From Blasia pusilla (taxonomy: Eukaryota; Marchantiophyta; Marchantiopsida; Blasiales), in assembly GCA_050084515.1 (NCBI GenBank), contig CM114274.1, positions 33,170,001 through 33,234,000 on the forward strand: a stretch of DNA of 64,000 nt, in the 5' to 3' direction. The position numbers and the translations under genes are program-made. Under the pieces are notes generated by a model. The model did not search any database, was not told the origin of the DNA, and saw only the letters and a program-made list of their open reading frames with translations. This document shows positions 22,497 through 33,388 of this stretch, in pieces (the first letter of the stretch is position 1; the number at the start of each line of letters is the position of its first letter).

Positions 22497-23424
22497 CTAG
22501 TTACTAGAACTGGGTACAGGCATTTGTTGACTTCCTGTACCTTGACCACTGAAGGATTGCTTCAATTCTCCGTCGTCCGACGACGCATCGGACGCGCGTC
22601 GTACTACGTTGTCCATAAAGGCGGTCGTGGGGTGGGTGCTTCCTCTGTTTTCCCATGTTCTCCCCTCCCCCGTTGCCTTCAAGGAAGATCCGTCAAGAAA
22701 CAGGGCCAACGAGAGTGAGTAGGGTTTCGTGAGCATTATTAGTTCGGTCACTCTTATGCACATGGATTGCATAGTTTACCTTACCTCGGCATTTGTAGTA
22801 GTGATTGGGACGTACGGCACTTTATTATTTTAGGATTTTCCAGATTTTTCGCTGATATTTTAACTCAATCAGATTGTAATAAGTAGTAATGATAAGTTTT
22901 CTTAATGGCAAGCTAATTCCCAAATATCCCACGGGTTATTTTCTAAGGGAATAGAAGTTTTGTCTTCCAAATAAAGCACTTCATCGGAATTGACGCATGT
23001 GCGTGGAGTTGTAGATCGTAATATTGTTTATGAAATGTCTTAACGGATATTCATATTATCAGAAATAGTAGCACCAAATATTATGAGTGTGATGTGAAAC
23101 AAATGTATGAAAATATTTCAGTGGAAAGGAAAGTTTTATACGTGACAAACTAATGTGATGCACTTAAATATTTAGCTTTTAAATGTTACATAATATAACA
23201 GCAAAAGATGTCTCTAACCGCATCCTCTCTCGATAACACATCTTTGTCTCATCATAAGTGGAGCCTACGAAGGAAGGGGTACGAACGCCGTGAGGGAAGA
23301 AGATATAATTTACAACCAATCAATTAGCTTATAATATTGACCTGCTTGAACCCTTCTTCTTCGTCTTTATAGGTTGCCCCTGCCACCCCATTGCGTGGTG
23401 TGTGGATCACGTTTAGAGTATAGA
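22497..23424 (-). mobile_element. Probable non-autonomous Helitron (about 930 bp) with a 91-codon frame
   Basis: Minus-strand 5' end TCTATACTCTAAACG at 23424 has an A before it. The 3' end has a stem GGTACAGG/CCTGTACC about 12 bases before the terminal CTAG (22500-22497), followed by T. This matches Helitron rules: TC start, CTRR end, 3' hairpin, A/T target. A 91-codon minus-strand frame (22772-22497) ends exactly on the terminal TAG of CTAG. It could be captured host sequence. It is richer in G+C than its surroundings, and I do not recognise the protein. Confidence 0.5.
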
Positions 23425-23903
23425 TTAAGGTAGATAATTAATGCACAAGTACTAAACAAGGAAGAGATCGCTGTACGAACCCCTCCGAGAGTCAAGACAA
23501 ACCTGTTTTCAGGACTCGAACACGTCCTATGATTGAGGAACAGTTAACGACTTACTGAGCCCCGAAAGATGGAAGAAACTCCCTTTTGCTAAGGCGTGGC
23601 GTAAAAATAGTAATGAGATGAACAGCTTCTCGTTTCGGGCAGCCGACGGCCGTTGGAAATAGCGGGCCTTGAGAGAGGGATCGTGTCCGGGCCCGCGCTG
23701 CTCAACGGCGCGGCCGTGGGGCTCCCATGCATGTCACCGACTTGTGTTTGCGGCTCGAGACAGGAGATGATGCGAGATGACATACTTGAGAACGGGTGAC
23801 GAAGTAGGGTGCTCGAGAAAGTAGTGGTTTTTTATGGGAAAATTCTACTAGAGTTACGTGGAAACTTTTATTTAACAGAATGAAAAACCCCGATAAATAT
23901 GCA

Positions 23904-24396
23904 CTAGTTAGGACCTGTGAGGGGACGGTGCATAGTCCACTCCATGTTCCCTAACCCTGAATGCCCCGTTGCTTGAATAGGGGGTGTCATTTTACTAGCT
24001 ATTTGGAATCGTCGGGGGCGGCCCGGAAAGCCATCTGGAAGAGGAGGGGGTGGGAGTTTTGCGCTCGCCCATGCAATCGACAACGTATGTCACCTAAAAG
24101 CCCTAACTCCATGGGGGTACCCAAGAAGAAATGAAAACGGGCAAGAAAGACTCTTCATGATAGAGTGCCAAAACGGGTAGCTCGGGAGCTACCCGTTTTG
24201 GCACTCCCGGCGAGTCCCCCGGATAGAGAGATCCTCGGACCCCTAAAACCCCGGATAGGGGATATTATGACCCCTAATGCCCCCCTACCCGTGCCACGAG
24301 ACACATGGTGAATTCTCCCCTTGCTTTATTAATATTATAGACGATGGAAAACCCTAAATTAAGAAAACATTCCGGTTCCTTTGTTAATATTATAGA
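23904..24396 (-). mobile_element. Non-autonomous Helitron with doubled 5' end and perfect hairpin
   Basis: Minus-strand start TCTATAATATTAACAAAGG at 24396 is preceded by A. The end CCTCACAGGTCCTAACTAG at 23904 is followed by T. A second 5'-like end, TCTATAATATTAATAAAGC, lies at 24341, 55 bases inside. The interior carries a perfect 21-bp inverted repeat (24163-24206). No coding capacity was seen. Confidence 0.65.
24163..24206. repeat. Perfect 21-bp inverted repeat, 2-base loop
   Basis: 24163-24183 and 24186-24206 are exact reverse complements (the arm starts GAGTGCCAAAACGGG) separated by GG. The arms show no mismatch although the surrounding elements are decayed. Confidence 0.9.
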
Positions 24397-24737
24397 TGAT
24401 GATACATTTTATTTAATACGTCTAATTTGTTAACAATACTTTCAAATTATATCAACCTACTTTACAAAGAATGCCAATAGCATACATCCACATATCCGCC
24501 AACACTACTCCCACTTTGTACCCTACCTTATAACTTGAACAAAAGTGAGTTTCCTTGCGGCCTCTAGTCGGTAGCGGATACTTGGACATTCCGAGCAATG
24601 TCCGGGGAAAAACGGGGTTACGTATTGAGCTAGCCTGAAGAATTTGAGAATTTCTGATTCAGCTTCTCACTTACCGGCGAAAAATTGACGTCTCAGGCAG
24701 GGTTTCCTTTGTATTTGTATCTGTTTAGCCGGCCAGA

Positions 24738-25371
24738 ATGATGTCTTGCACATACACATCGTTACACAACATACATCGCTGTCATCGAACACACACACAA
24801 ACACACACAATCCCATGGTAACTCATGCCATCCATACACAGAGGCGAGAAGTACCAAAATATCTCCAATTAAAATAAGATCAAATCTCTCTCACAACACT
24901 ATAGTTCTCACATGTGTGCACTCTCACATGTGTCTCTCAATGTCAAACCAAACCCGCTCTCCTAATGAGAGGCATGGGTTACACACACAAGGCAAGCAAG
25001 ACCATAGCTCCGCCGCCTCATGCCAAGAGGTTCAACAAAAAGAGAATGAGCTCTCAAACTCTCTCTCTTGGAGGTATATCTCCTTCCCTCTCCCAAACCC
25101 TCTCAACGGTAACCTATGCTCGCAGGTCACCTCTTTGGCTCTTGACCTGTTGTAGCGGGTCAAAGACCACTTTCCAAAGTGGAAAATTAACTATCCATAA
25201 CATAAAAACTTACCCGAAATAGTAAGTTTCTCTATATGGTTCCAAATGAGCCAGAACGAAAGGAAAACCTGCTCTTTCAGGTTTCTCGGGTCATCCTCGA
25301 CCTCTTGGACCTGTCCTCCATTACTCGTGCAAACGCTCTGCTAGATCCCAACGATCTATCCTAACAGTCGT
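24738..25371. mobile_element. Solo LTR with AATGA target duplication
   Basis: It starts TGTCTTGCACATACACATCG, like block Y of element 1, and ends CCTAACAGTCGTGAC(A), like the end of block X. The flanks repeat AATGA (24733-24737 and after the terminal GTGAC). A rearranged copy in reverse orientation lies at 56909-57546, and a diverged one at about 57900-58440. It has no coding content. It shows that this LTR family integrates with TGTC and GACA as its outer ends. Confidence 0.8.
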
Positions 25372-28300
25372 GACAATGAAGAAATATTCGAAAATTCGGA
25401 CCCTGAATCCGAGGCAGAGCCCCCATAATCGTATTTTGTTCCTTCACTTCTGAACGATGAAATGTTAATGAGTCCATTTTTTTCTTTCTTTTCACAACTC
25501 CCGACTTTTGTAAAAAAAGAAAATTCACATTCTCACCTAAAACTTTCCAGCTCTCAAATCGGCACCAAAAGTCTTCAACCTATCGGATAGACTCCCGTAC
25601 TAGCCTTACCGTGGGTGGTTCCACGGACGCAAAACAAACGAAAAGAACAACAACAAAAAGCCCTTTCCGCTTTGCGCGTAGATGGAAGCCGGAGACGAAT
25701 GCGCATCTGCTACTTTTATCGACGTTTAGTAAACCTTCGGCGTTCGCTCGTTTCCTGTCCGACTGACGGAGGCAAGGAGAATCGGAGATAGAACGCCCTG
25801 ACTCCGGTATGCGCGCTCACATGTCCGCTCTGTCGGTGTCGTGGGCATGTGAGCGGACAGAATTGTCTCCTAGAGACGACGGCTTCACTTTTCAAGATTC
25901 TGCGCATGATCGAGTGCGTGGGCTCGATAGAGCTCATTGGATTTGACCGGGCACCCTTAATGCTGCTCTCTTGGAGCACTGGGAACCCAGCCCCAAACAA
26001 GTTATATTTATCTGTGTCACCTTGCCACTAGGAAAAGGACAAACCCGACTTTAGGCCTTATTAATCAAATGGTTTGAAACTTGGGGTCAAACACACTTGT
26101 CCAAACAAAAATAGGTTGAGTGGAAATTAAAAAGGACATGGCAGTGGAGTAGCCATTCTCAAGATCGAGAATCCAAAGCTCAGCGGACTTTACTTGGCAT
26201 GTTAGCGGATGAAATCAGGAGAGAACCCGAAATCCATTCGGGTTACTTAGTAGGGGTGGAAATAAATCCCGAGAGAACCAGAAAATCCAGAATAATGTGA
26301 GCACATACGAGGAACACGTGATTGAGACCATGGAGGTTTTAAATCGTACAGCTTTTTTTAAGAGTGATGGGATATAGAATAGTAAGACGAAGGAGTTTTC
26401 TCCTTTTTTTTTTCAGTCTTAAGCAATGAGGGTACCTTCTCAATAGTGATGGGAATATAGAATAGTAAGAAGAAGGAGTTTTTTTCCCCTTTTTTTCAGT
26501 CGTAAGCAAAGAGGGTACCTTCTCAATATCTGAGCATTAATGGGGAAATATTTTTACACATGAACTGGTCGTTTGAAACTGTCGGGGTAACTTCGGGAAG
26601 AAGTGAGGATTTCTTTCCGTATTTCATACAAGATTTCTTCATCCGGATAAGTGTGACTTGGTCATTTGATAAACTTTTGGCTATCGTTTCACAAGTACTT
26701 ACAGGTCACGGATCGGAATTATATCAGAGAGGTAGTGGATGTCCTTGCCCATAAGGTGGCAAATTGGATGCGCGACTAGGATTCGTATGTGAGTTCACCT
26801 CGTCCTCATTGGCTTTTTTTGGTCTCTTTCTGCCCAATAGCTCCAACGTTTGTACGGGTGCCATATTTAACGAAATGAAAAGGTGGAGACTTGTGGGGTA
26901 TTACTCATCTGGATTCTAATATAAAAAAATCATTTCCTTTTATTGTCTAAAAAATTACCAAATTGGAATTTCAAAATTTATTAGAATCCTTATTCCAAAT
27001 TTTCTCATTAAAATCATTTTTAAACTCATACATATTATTACAAAACATGTATTGTTGTCATCATTTATAAAAGAAAGACATCATACTCAATTATGGAGCC
27101 CATATATCCCAACGATCATGTACCAAAAAGGTCTCCAATAAAAAAAGTTGAAACCAGAAAACACAAAATCACACAAACACTCTTTCATTTTCAAGCCAAA
27201 CTCATGGTGAGAGGCTTGGGTTATGTATGCAAAATAAGGAGGATCATACAAGGAGTTAAAATACAATAAAGAATGAGCCTCATGATTATCCCACTAACTA
27301 TCAAATCCTTGCATGAAATCATCCAACTTGATAGTTCACACCACGTTTGACACCGTCAGGGTCCCTTTATGAACCCATATTTATTGGGATCATCCATGTC
27401 CCACATGAATGGTATGGTGACACTTGCAACAATCCATGGGTCCTCAAGTATCTCAAAATTCGTCAACGCTCCCTCTCAAGAAGATACAAATGGCGGTTGA
27501 GATGGTTTCTTGTATGGAAACCTTGTATACCTAGCTTGGTAACTTGAACCTATGATCGGTAGTGGATGTAGGGTTTCAGCACATGAAATGATACTTGAAC
27601 CAATCACTTACACCTAGAGACAAAATAGTTTACATTTGATTGCATGTCTCATCACCAATATTATACCTAGAGCAAGTTATGTATATGTTTTATAACCAAA
27701 ATGCCCCAATACCAATCATGCTCTTTGCAAAGGATGAGGCACCACTTGCATTCTATGATCTTCCCAAACTCGCAAAACATATATCTCTTCCCACCTGCAC
27801 CGATCTTACTGTATATGCCCGCCATGATGCAAGTGCGTGGGTACTCACTCATGGATATTTCAACCACTTATCGCCTTCTCATCAGCCTCTAGGGATTTTA
27901 CATCTAACCTTGTCATTGACGTGAATGTTGTATGATTTTACCATTGTTACTCTCTTAGACTCTAGTTCACGAATCCCATACCCCGAAATTGACAAGACTA
28001 CCTCTTTGCATGAGCAACCCAAGAAGCACGTACTTCCAAGCTTTCAACCCAATTGAGGTTTTCCTCGAACGCTTTGCATGACATAGTCCTAGGGTAAACT
28101 AGACCTAGTCCTTTCCTTGGTTTTGTGGACATCACCATGGAATGATCCCTACTCAAGGCACTCCTTTCTCGCATTACGAAATACAACCACCTCATTTATC
28201 CCCCAATTTGAGATATGTAAATTTGGATGTTAATTTATTTTCATTTTTTTTATCATTAGTGAAACTTCTCCATGGACTTCAATCCTCTTCTAAAATGTGT

Positions 28301-28559
28301 TTCCATGACACTTTCTAGAAAAGTCCATGCATGAGACATTCCAAGCATCCAACAATCCCTCTAAGAACCTGATCCCATAGACGCGAGAAAGATCATGACC
28401 ACCTGATTACGGCCTCTACATACAATCGTTATTTTTTTCTCACTATCTAAGCTACCCACTCGTCCTTCACACGAGTATAATAAGTAACTCTCAAATTCCC
28501 CCCCTCTCAAGTCCGCACATTAGTTTCTATGTCCATAATAATTTGTCGAAGGATACCAA
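25372..28559. other. Long stretch without a recognised gene; small repeats
   Basis: Two features stand out. First, an about 83-bp tandem duplication, 26364-26448 and 26449-26528, with units starting AGTGATGGGA and ending GGGTACCTTCTCAAT. Second, 27017-27250, which looks like a worn copy of the 24738 LTR (ACAAAACATGTATTG, GTGAGAGGCTTGGGTTATG). Otherwise I see only short uninformative frames, some in a more GC-rich patch at 25700-26040. Confidence 0.4.
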
Positions 28560-28728
28560 TCTATATTATTATTAGAGAGTGCCTTCTTGGTTTACAAACG
28601 TGACAACTTGGCAGTAACAAAATGTTTCACATTTTCAGGAAAAGAAAAAAAATTGAATCCGCATGAAGCATCGTTATTCCTTTCAAACACCTTTGTATTT
28701 CCGGTACAAAGCGCGGGCACCTTACCAG
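28560..28728 (+). mobile_element. Short non-autonomous Helitron (169 bp)
   Basis: It begins TCTATATTATTATTAGAGAG (after A) and ends GCGGGCACCTTACCAG (before T). The ends match the minus-strand element at 21734-21950 and the 3' end of the large Helitron. The terminal tetranucleotide is CCAG rather than CTAG. Confidence 0.75.
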
Positions 28729-30389
28729 TATACCAAAGCGTTCTTCCTGTTATAGCAGACCATTTCCAAGCCCAAAAAGAGAGACCTTATGTGATCGCCA
28801 CAACTGGTGCGCATGGGATCTGGGCCTTAGAAGGTCTCCCTCCTAAAGAGTCTCCAACGCAACGACGATGGGATTCTTGTTTTGAACGTCTGGTGCAAAC
28901 ACCACACGTGTTGTCAGTACGGCAAAGCGTCAGAAAAAGGCAGACAAGGACCCGAAGATAAACCCACGAGTGAAAAAGGAAAGAAAATAAATAAAAGACG
29001 AGACAACATTTCTTGAAAGCTGCTACAGCGCTCCGCAGGACGTCATTCGGATCTGGAATTTTATGACAAAGACTTCCTTCGCGAGAAGTCAGAGCAGAGC
29101 GTCTGCAATTCCTGCACAGACTCGGGTATAGGAGACGTGACCTACAGTACGAGGGAAGGTCTTTCCAATAGAGATGCGATGTATCAGAACTGTCACCTAT
29201 GTGCGCGCTATCTGCCAAAAAGTGCCATGTGACACGGTAGATGCAAGACTCCCGTTTCTCATATGGTAAACTCGTTGTGCATGCAACGATAGCCGAGGAT
29301 CCTTACTGGGCAACGACGAGAAGTGGAATATCCCCAAAGAGTTTCCATCGCTCGCTATGGTGATCCTCGCTGCTGCATTCGCTGATAAGGCTATGGGCAT
29401 CAGCCTCCATAGGATAGAGTGAGGGGAGGGGCATCACGCTCAAGGACAACACGTGTAGAGCAGTGAGAACTCACTCGCTGGATGGACTTACTTTCAGCGA
29501 GCGTCCTGGAATCACACTAAGCCGGATCTGACTAGGCTATGTCGCACGGTGCGATGTTATGACATCTTAGGGAAAAAAAATTGGTCCACAAGATTACGTA
29601 TCAGAGCACTCCAGAGTCCAGACAGAACTGCAGTATCCAGGACGCTCGCTGAAAGTAAGTATTGGTTGCGGTGGTATGTTATACGGTACTTGATCCCTCT
29701 GGTCGCCGAAATGTACTCCTGTGAAAGCTTCGAAAAGCAGTTGCAAACTCAATGCAGACATTGCAGAGTTTGCCATACTTCCTGACATGCAGGAGTAGTA
29801 CAGTAGATGGATAAACTCGGCCATCCTCAACTGGACGGGCGCTGTGCACACTGCACCACCCTCTCATGCACATTGAACATAGTACTTTCACAAAGAGAAA
29901 ACAGAGTGGGAACCTAGCGGATGCTTTATGAGGCACAGTACTTGAAGGAACATCGCCGGATCTGTACCTGCTCATATCCTCGGAGTGACTTACGAGCGAA
30001 AATGTGAAAAATAGAGTCGGTATTTCGTGAATTGGCTCCGCAGGTAGGGAATCCTATGGCTATCCGATTTCCTTTTGTCTCCTCCGTAATCGGAGAGAAA
30101 ATCTTCCTTAAAAGAAAGCGTCCTTTTAATAAACAAATGTATTCCATTTATGCTGATAAGTTTAATGATTTCAAAATCTCCGCACGGCCACCTTTTAGCT
30201 TCGAAATATTACGTGGAGAATGTTTCTTCTTTCCACCTTGTTTGTGCCTCAAAGCCTCACACGTTTTATGAAGATTGAATCTAAAGTGCCCGTACTAGCA
30301 ACAGCCAAAGCAGTCTCGATTGAACAATTCATCATTTCTTGCATACAGCAACATCGTAGGATTATCCTTCGTCCGAGCAATTCTACTCG
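28729..30389. other. No recognised gene; exact 24-base inverted repeat
   Basis: 29486-29509 and 29637-29660 are exact reverse complements (first arm begins ACTTACTTTCAGCGAGCG). Several short minus-strand frames might be further exons of the coiled-coil gene, but I could not confirm any. Confidence 0.4.
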
Positions 30390-33388
30390 AGTAGATTCTG
30401 TTGGAGCTGGCGCCTCAGAATTTCGTTGTCCTTCCTTAGCTTCATGACCTTCTGTTTGAAAATATCGGCGTGTCGGTTGGCGCTGAGTTCCCTCAACTGA
30501 TCATCATGTCTTACCTTTGAGGCCATCACTGCAAATATTTTCACGATGGCCTCAGACATGAGCAGAAGACGTGTGATTCGGTGAAAGCCTCGCAGAAATT
30601 AGACGACAATCTCAGCATGTCTCTTAGATCCAGGGCATCCCCGCGATTTACTTCTCTTCCAAATCCTCTCAACGTGTTCGCTGTTTTTAAAGATGACGCA
30701 TACGTTTGGCATTCGGGAGCCATTCAATCCGAACAGAAACAGAGGAGGAGTTCTATTCCTACGCAAAGCGTCAATGGAAAGTTTTAGTGGCTAATGGAAA
30801 GATATTTCGGCAGAGCATACGTGACTGTTGCGCCTCTTGCAGTTGAGAGTGAAACTTCCGGCTGTTCATCTCTTCAATTTTGAGCTTGTTCCTCAATTCT
30901 TCTAACTCGTCTTGATCTGTCGTCAAAAAGGTAATGCTCTGCATGTCAGTAATTAGAAGCGATCGGCACTGCTGAGTACTTTAGGAACAAAGTAAAATTG
31001 ATACTCTTTTAGAGACCTTACACGAATCGTGAACTTGTTTCTGAGCTTCCTGCAATTTTTCCCTGAAAGAAGTAGGAGTGATCGATAGGGCCAGTTGCTG
31101 CTGAAGAGAAACCATGGATTGCTCTTTTGTATCAATGTCTCTTCTCAGTTCCCTGATGAACATGACGAATGAATCTCACGCACTTTAGCGTATCCAGTGT
31201 CCCAAAAATTCTCCTCATCAAGACGGGGAATAGATGTGAATGTTTTCAATGACGGTAGTGCACGAGAGAAACACATCAGTTGATCAACAATTACATAGAA
31301 TAAGAAATTCTAGAAAACTAGAGATAAATGGACAGCACTGAATACTTGTGTACATGATCTGCCTGTACAAGTCGTCCACTTTAGCTTCATATTTCGCGCA
31401 GAGAGTGACCTTCTCCTTGTCATACTCCTGAAGGTAGATATTTGCATTTACGATAGCCTCGTGGTTTTCCTGGGCCAAAAAGACCAGACCCGACCGGAGT
31501 ATCCGTTTTAAGAGTGAGGTCTCACCGGTCGAGTGAGGATTCTCGACGTACTATTCTATACAGTCGCAAATTCACGTAGAAAAACGAATCTATCAACGTA
31601 CAATCGTGATCAAATTATAACCAAAGGTACATTTTCTAGAGTTCAATTGTTCGGCCGCACAGTACAATCCAAAGTCTGCCAGGAAAACTCTGTTACTTCA
31701 ACTTATCCTCGTGTGACAGCTTCTAGTTTCTCGGATTATCATGCGCAAGTGAGAAATAATTGTTGAAACGGTACCTTGTCCTTAGAGACAGCTTTTTCGT
31801 TTGCCGCCTTAAGAAGCTGCATCGAGTTTTCGTACTTGGTAGCATAATCAAGCTGTTGAGACACGAATAGAGATCGTTATCCATCATCCACACCAGTCTT
31901 ACCTACTGACGTTCTGAGTTACCTATTCAATGCAAAGTTTTCAAAGTGGCTCGTCAAGTCGCTACCGCGTATTCTCTTCGACTAATTTCCAATTGAAAAT
32001 AAGAGAATCGTCCCCCATGCCACAAACCTGTTTGGATGCTCGCTCGTAGGTTGCGAGTTGAGCCTTCATTAGGCGCTGCTTTTCTGTAACCAACCGATAA
32101 ACCTCACAAGAAGTTCGGTGAGCGATCGGTTTTTGATTTGAAGATTCGCTTAAAGACAAGTGTAAACAGTTCCTGTCTGGTGACAACATAATGACTTTTG
32201 CTATGCCAATACATTAAGATCCGTGACGCAAAGCTAGCTCATGTCTGGTGCAATCGACACATGCAACAGATCCTTAAGATCTTGGGGCAAACAGTCCCTG
32301 GGCTATTCTAGGTTTACTCTTAGCTAGTATGATAGTCGCTGGTTTTTCTCTTCCTGTTTTTCTTTACAACTTATTCAACCTCTGAAATCATTGTTGCTTC
32401 AGCAATATTTTTTACAAATTATATAATTCTACCGACAGGAAGATTGCGGAGATCAATTAGATTTTCAATTTCTAAGGTCATTTTCAGCCTTTCACACCAT
32501 CTTTCCTTAGAATTCGTACGTGGACTGGTCAACGTGTCATCGGCAAAAATATCGGCGCATCCGCCAGGTTGAAATAAATACTCAATTTGATTTCCATACA
32601 CATCACTTGATTGATTGTAAAATTCAGCAACAGACGAACTTTGATAGGAAACTTTCAGTAGCAAAAGGTAGATTGAAGACCTCTCTCTAGATCAACATAG
32701 GTAGTCTCGGCATCTTCTCGATGTTTCGTTTCAACAGCCAGCGTTGTTTTCAAAGAGTGAATCTCATTGAGACCTTCGTTGTATTGCTAATCACATCACA
32801 CGAACCAAGGACGGCGACACTGGATAAATGAGGATTTTTTCTCATTTATCCAGTGAGAAACAATATGCTCTTACACCAACATCAGTCATTACTGGTATAT
32901 GATTGCAACCTTTCGAAGAAATAGTCAGAATTGGATCAGCTTCAGGAAGCCAGTCCATGAGGATTCTGATTTTGATAAAATGGGACAGTGACTGAAAACA
33001 TTTCACATAGCCAACTCGCAGATTTTCACAGCTCAAAATATCATGCGAAGACTGGATGTGGGAACAGCTTCCGCGACTGCCTACTCCGTAAGTAAAAGCA
33101 GTTCAACAAGTCTTACAGGAGAAGTGGATTCCAAAGTGTCAAGTCATGGGGACAGCTGTTTTACACTCAAACAAGTTCGAACTTATTCATGACACGAAAG
33201 AGATTGCATGAGATAAACAAAAGTTACACCTTCTGAAGCGCGTCGAGGTCCCGCATCAGAGCGACTATTTCAGTTTCACATTGAGATGCAGCTGGTGTCA
33301 AGGATTTTGATGATAACCAACACGCATGGTGTACAGCAGCCGACGGCAGATCTTCGGTCCGTAACGCACCATCTGTTGCCGGCGCCAT
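30390..33388 (-). CDS. Coiled-coil protein, unidentified, multi-exon
   Basis: I do not recognise this protein. A start ATG at 33388 opens an exon to 33230 (MAPATDGALRTEDLPSAAVH...). It is followed by short exons rich in heptad-like Leu, Glu, Lys and Gln. Exons with good GT-AG borders are 32681-32786, 32028-32102, 31775-31852, 31354-31469, 31017-31152 and 30821-30938. The junctions 31354/31152 and 31775/32028 keep frame. A further helical stretch (KQKVMKLRKDNEILRRQL) lies at about 30395-30470. The exon after 32681 and the 3' end are unresolved. Coding content looks undamaged, so this is probably a live host gene for a long alpha-helical protein, perhaps cytoskeletal; that is a guess. Confidence 0.6.
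32818..32855. repeat. Perfect 15-bp inverted repeat in an intron
   Basis: CACTGGATAAATGAG (32818-32832) and CTCATTTATCCAGTG (32841-32855) are exact reverse complements around GATTTTTT. On the plus strand this resembles a hairpin plus T-run. It lies in an intron of the coiled-coil gene. Confidence 0.85.
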
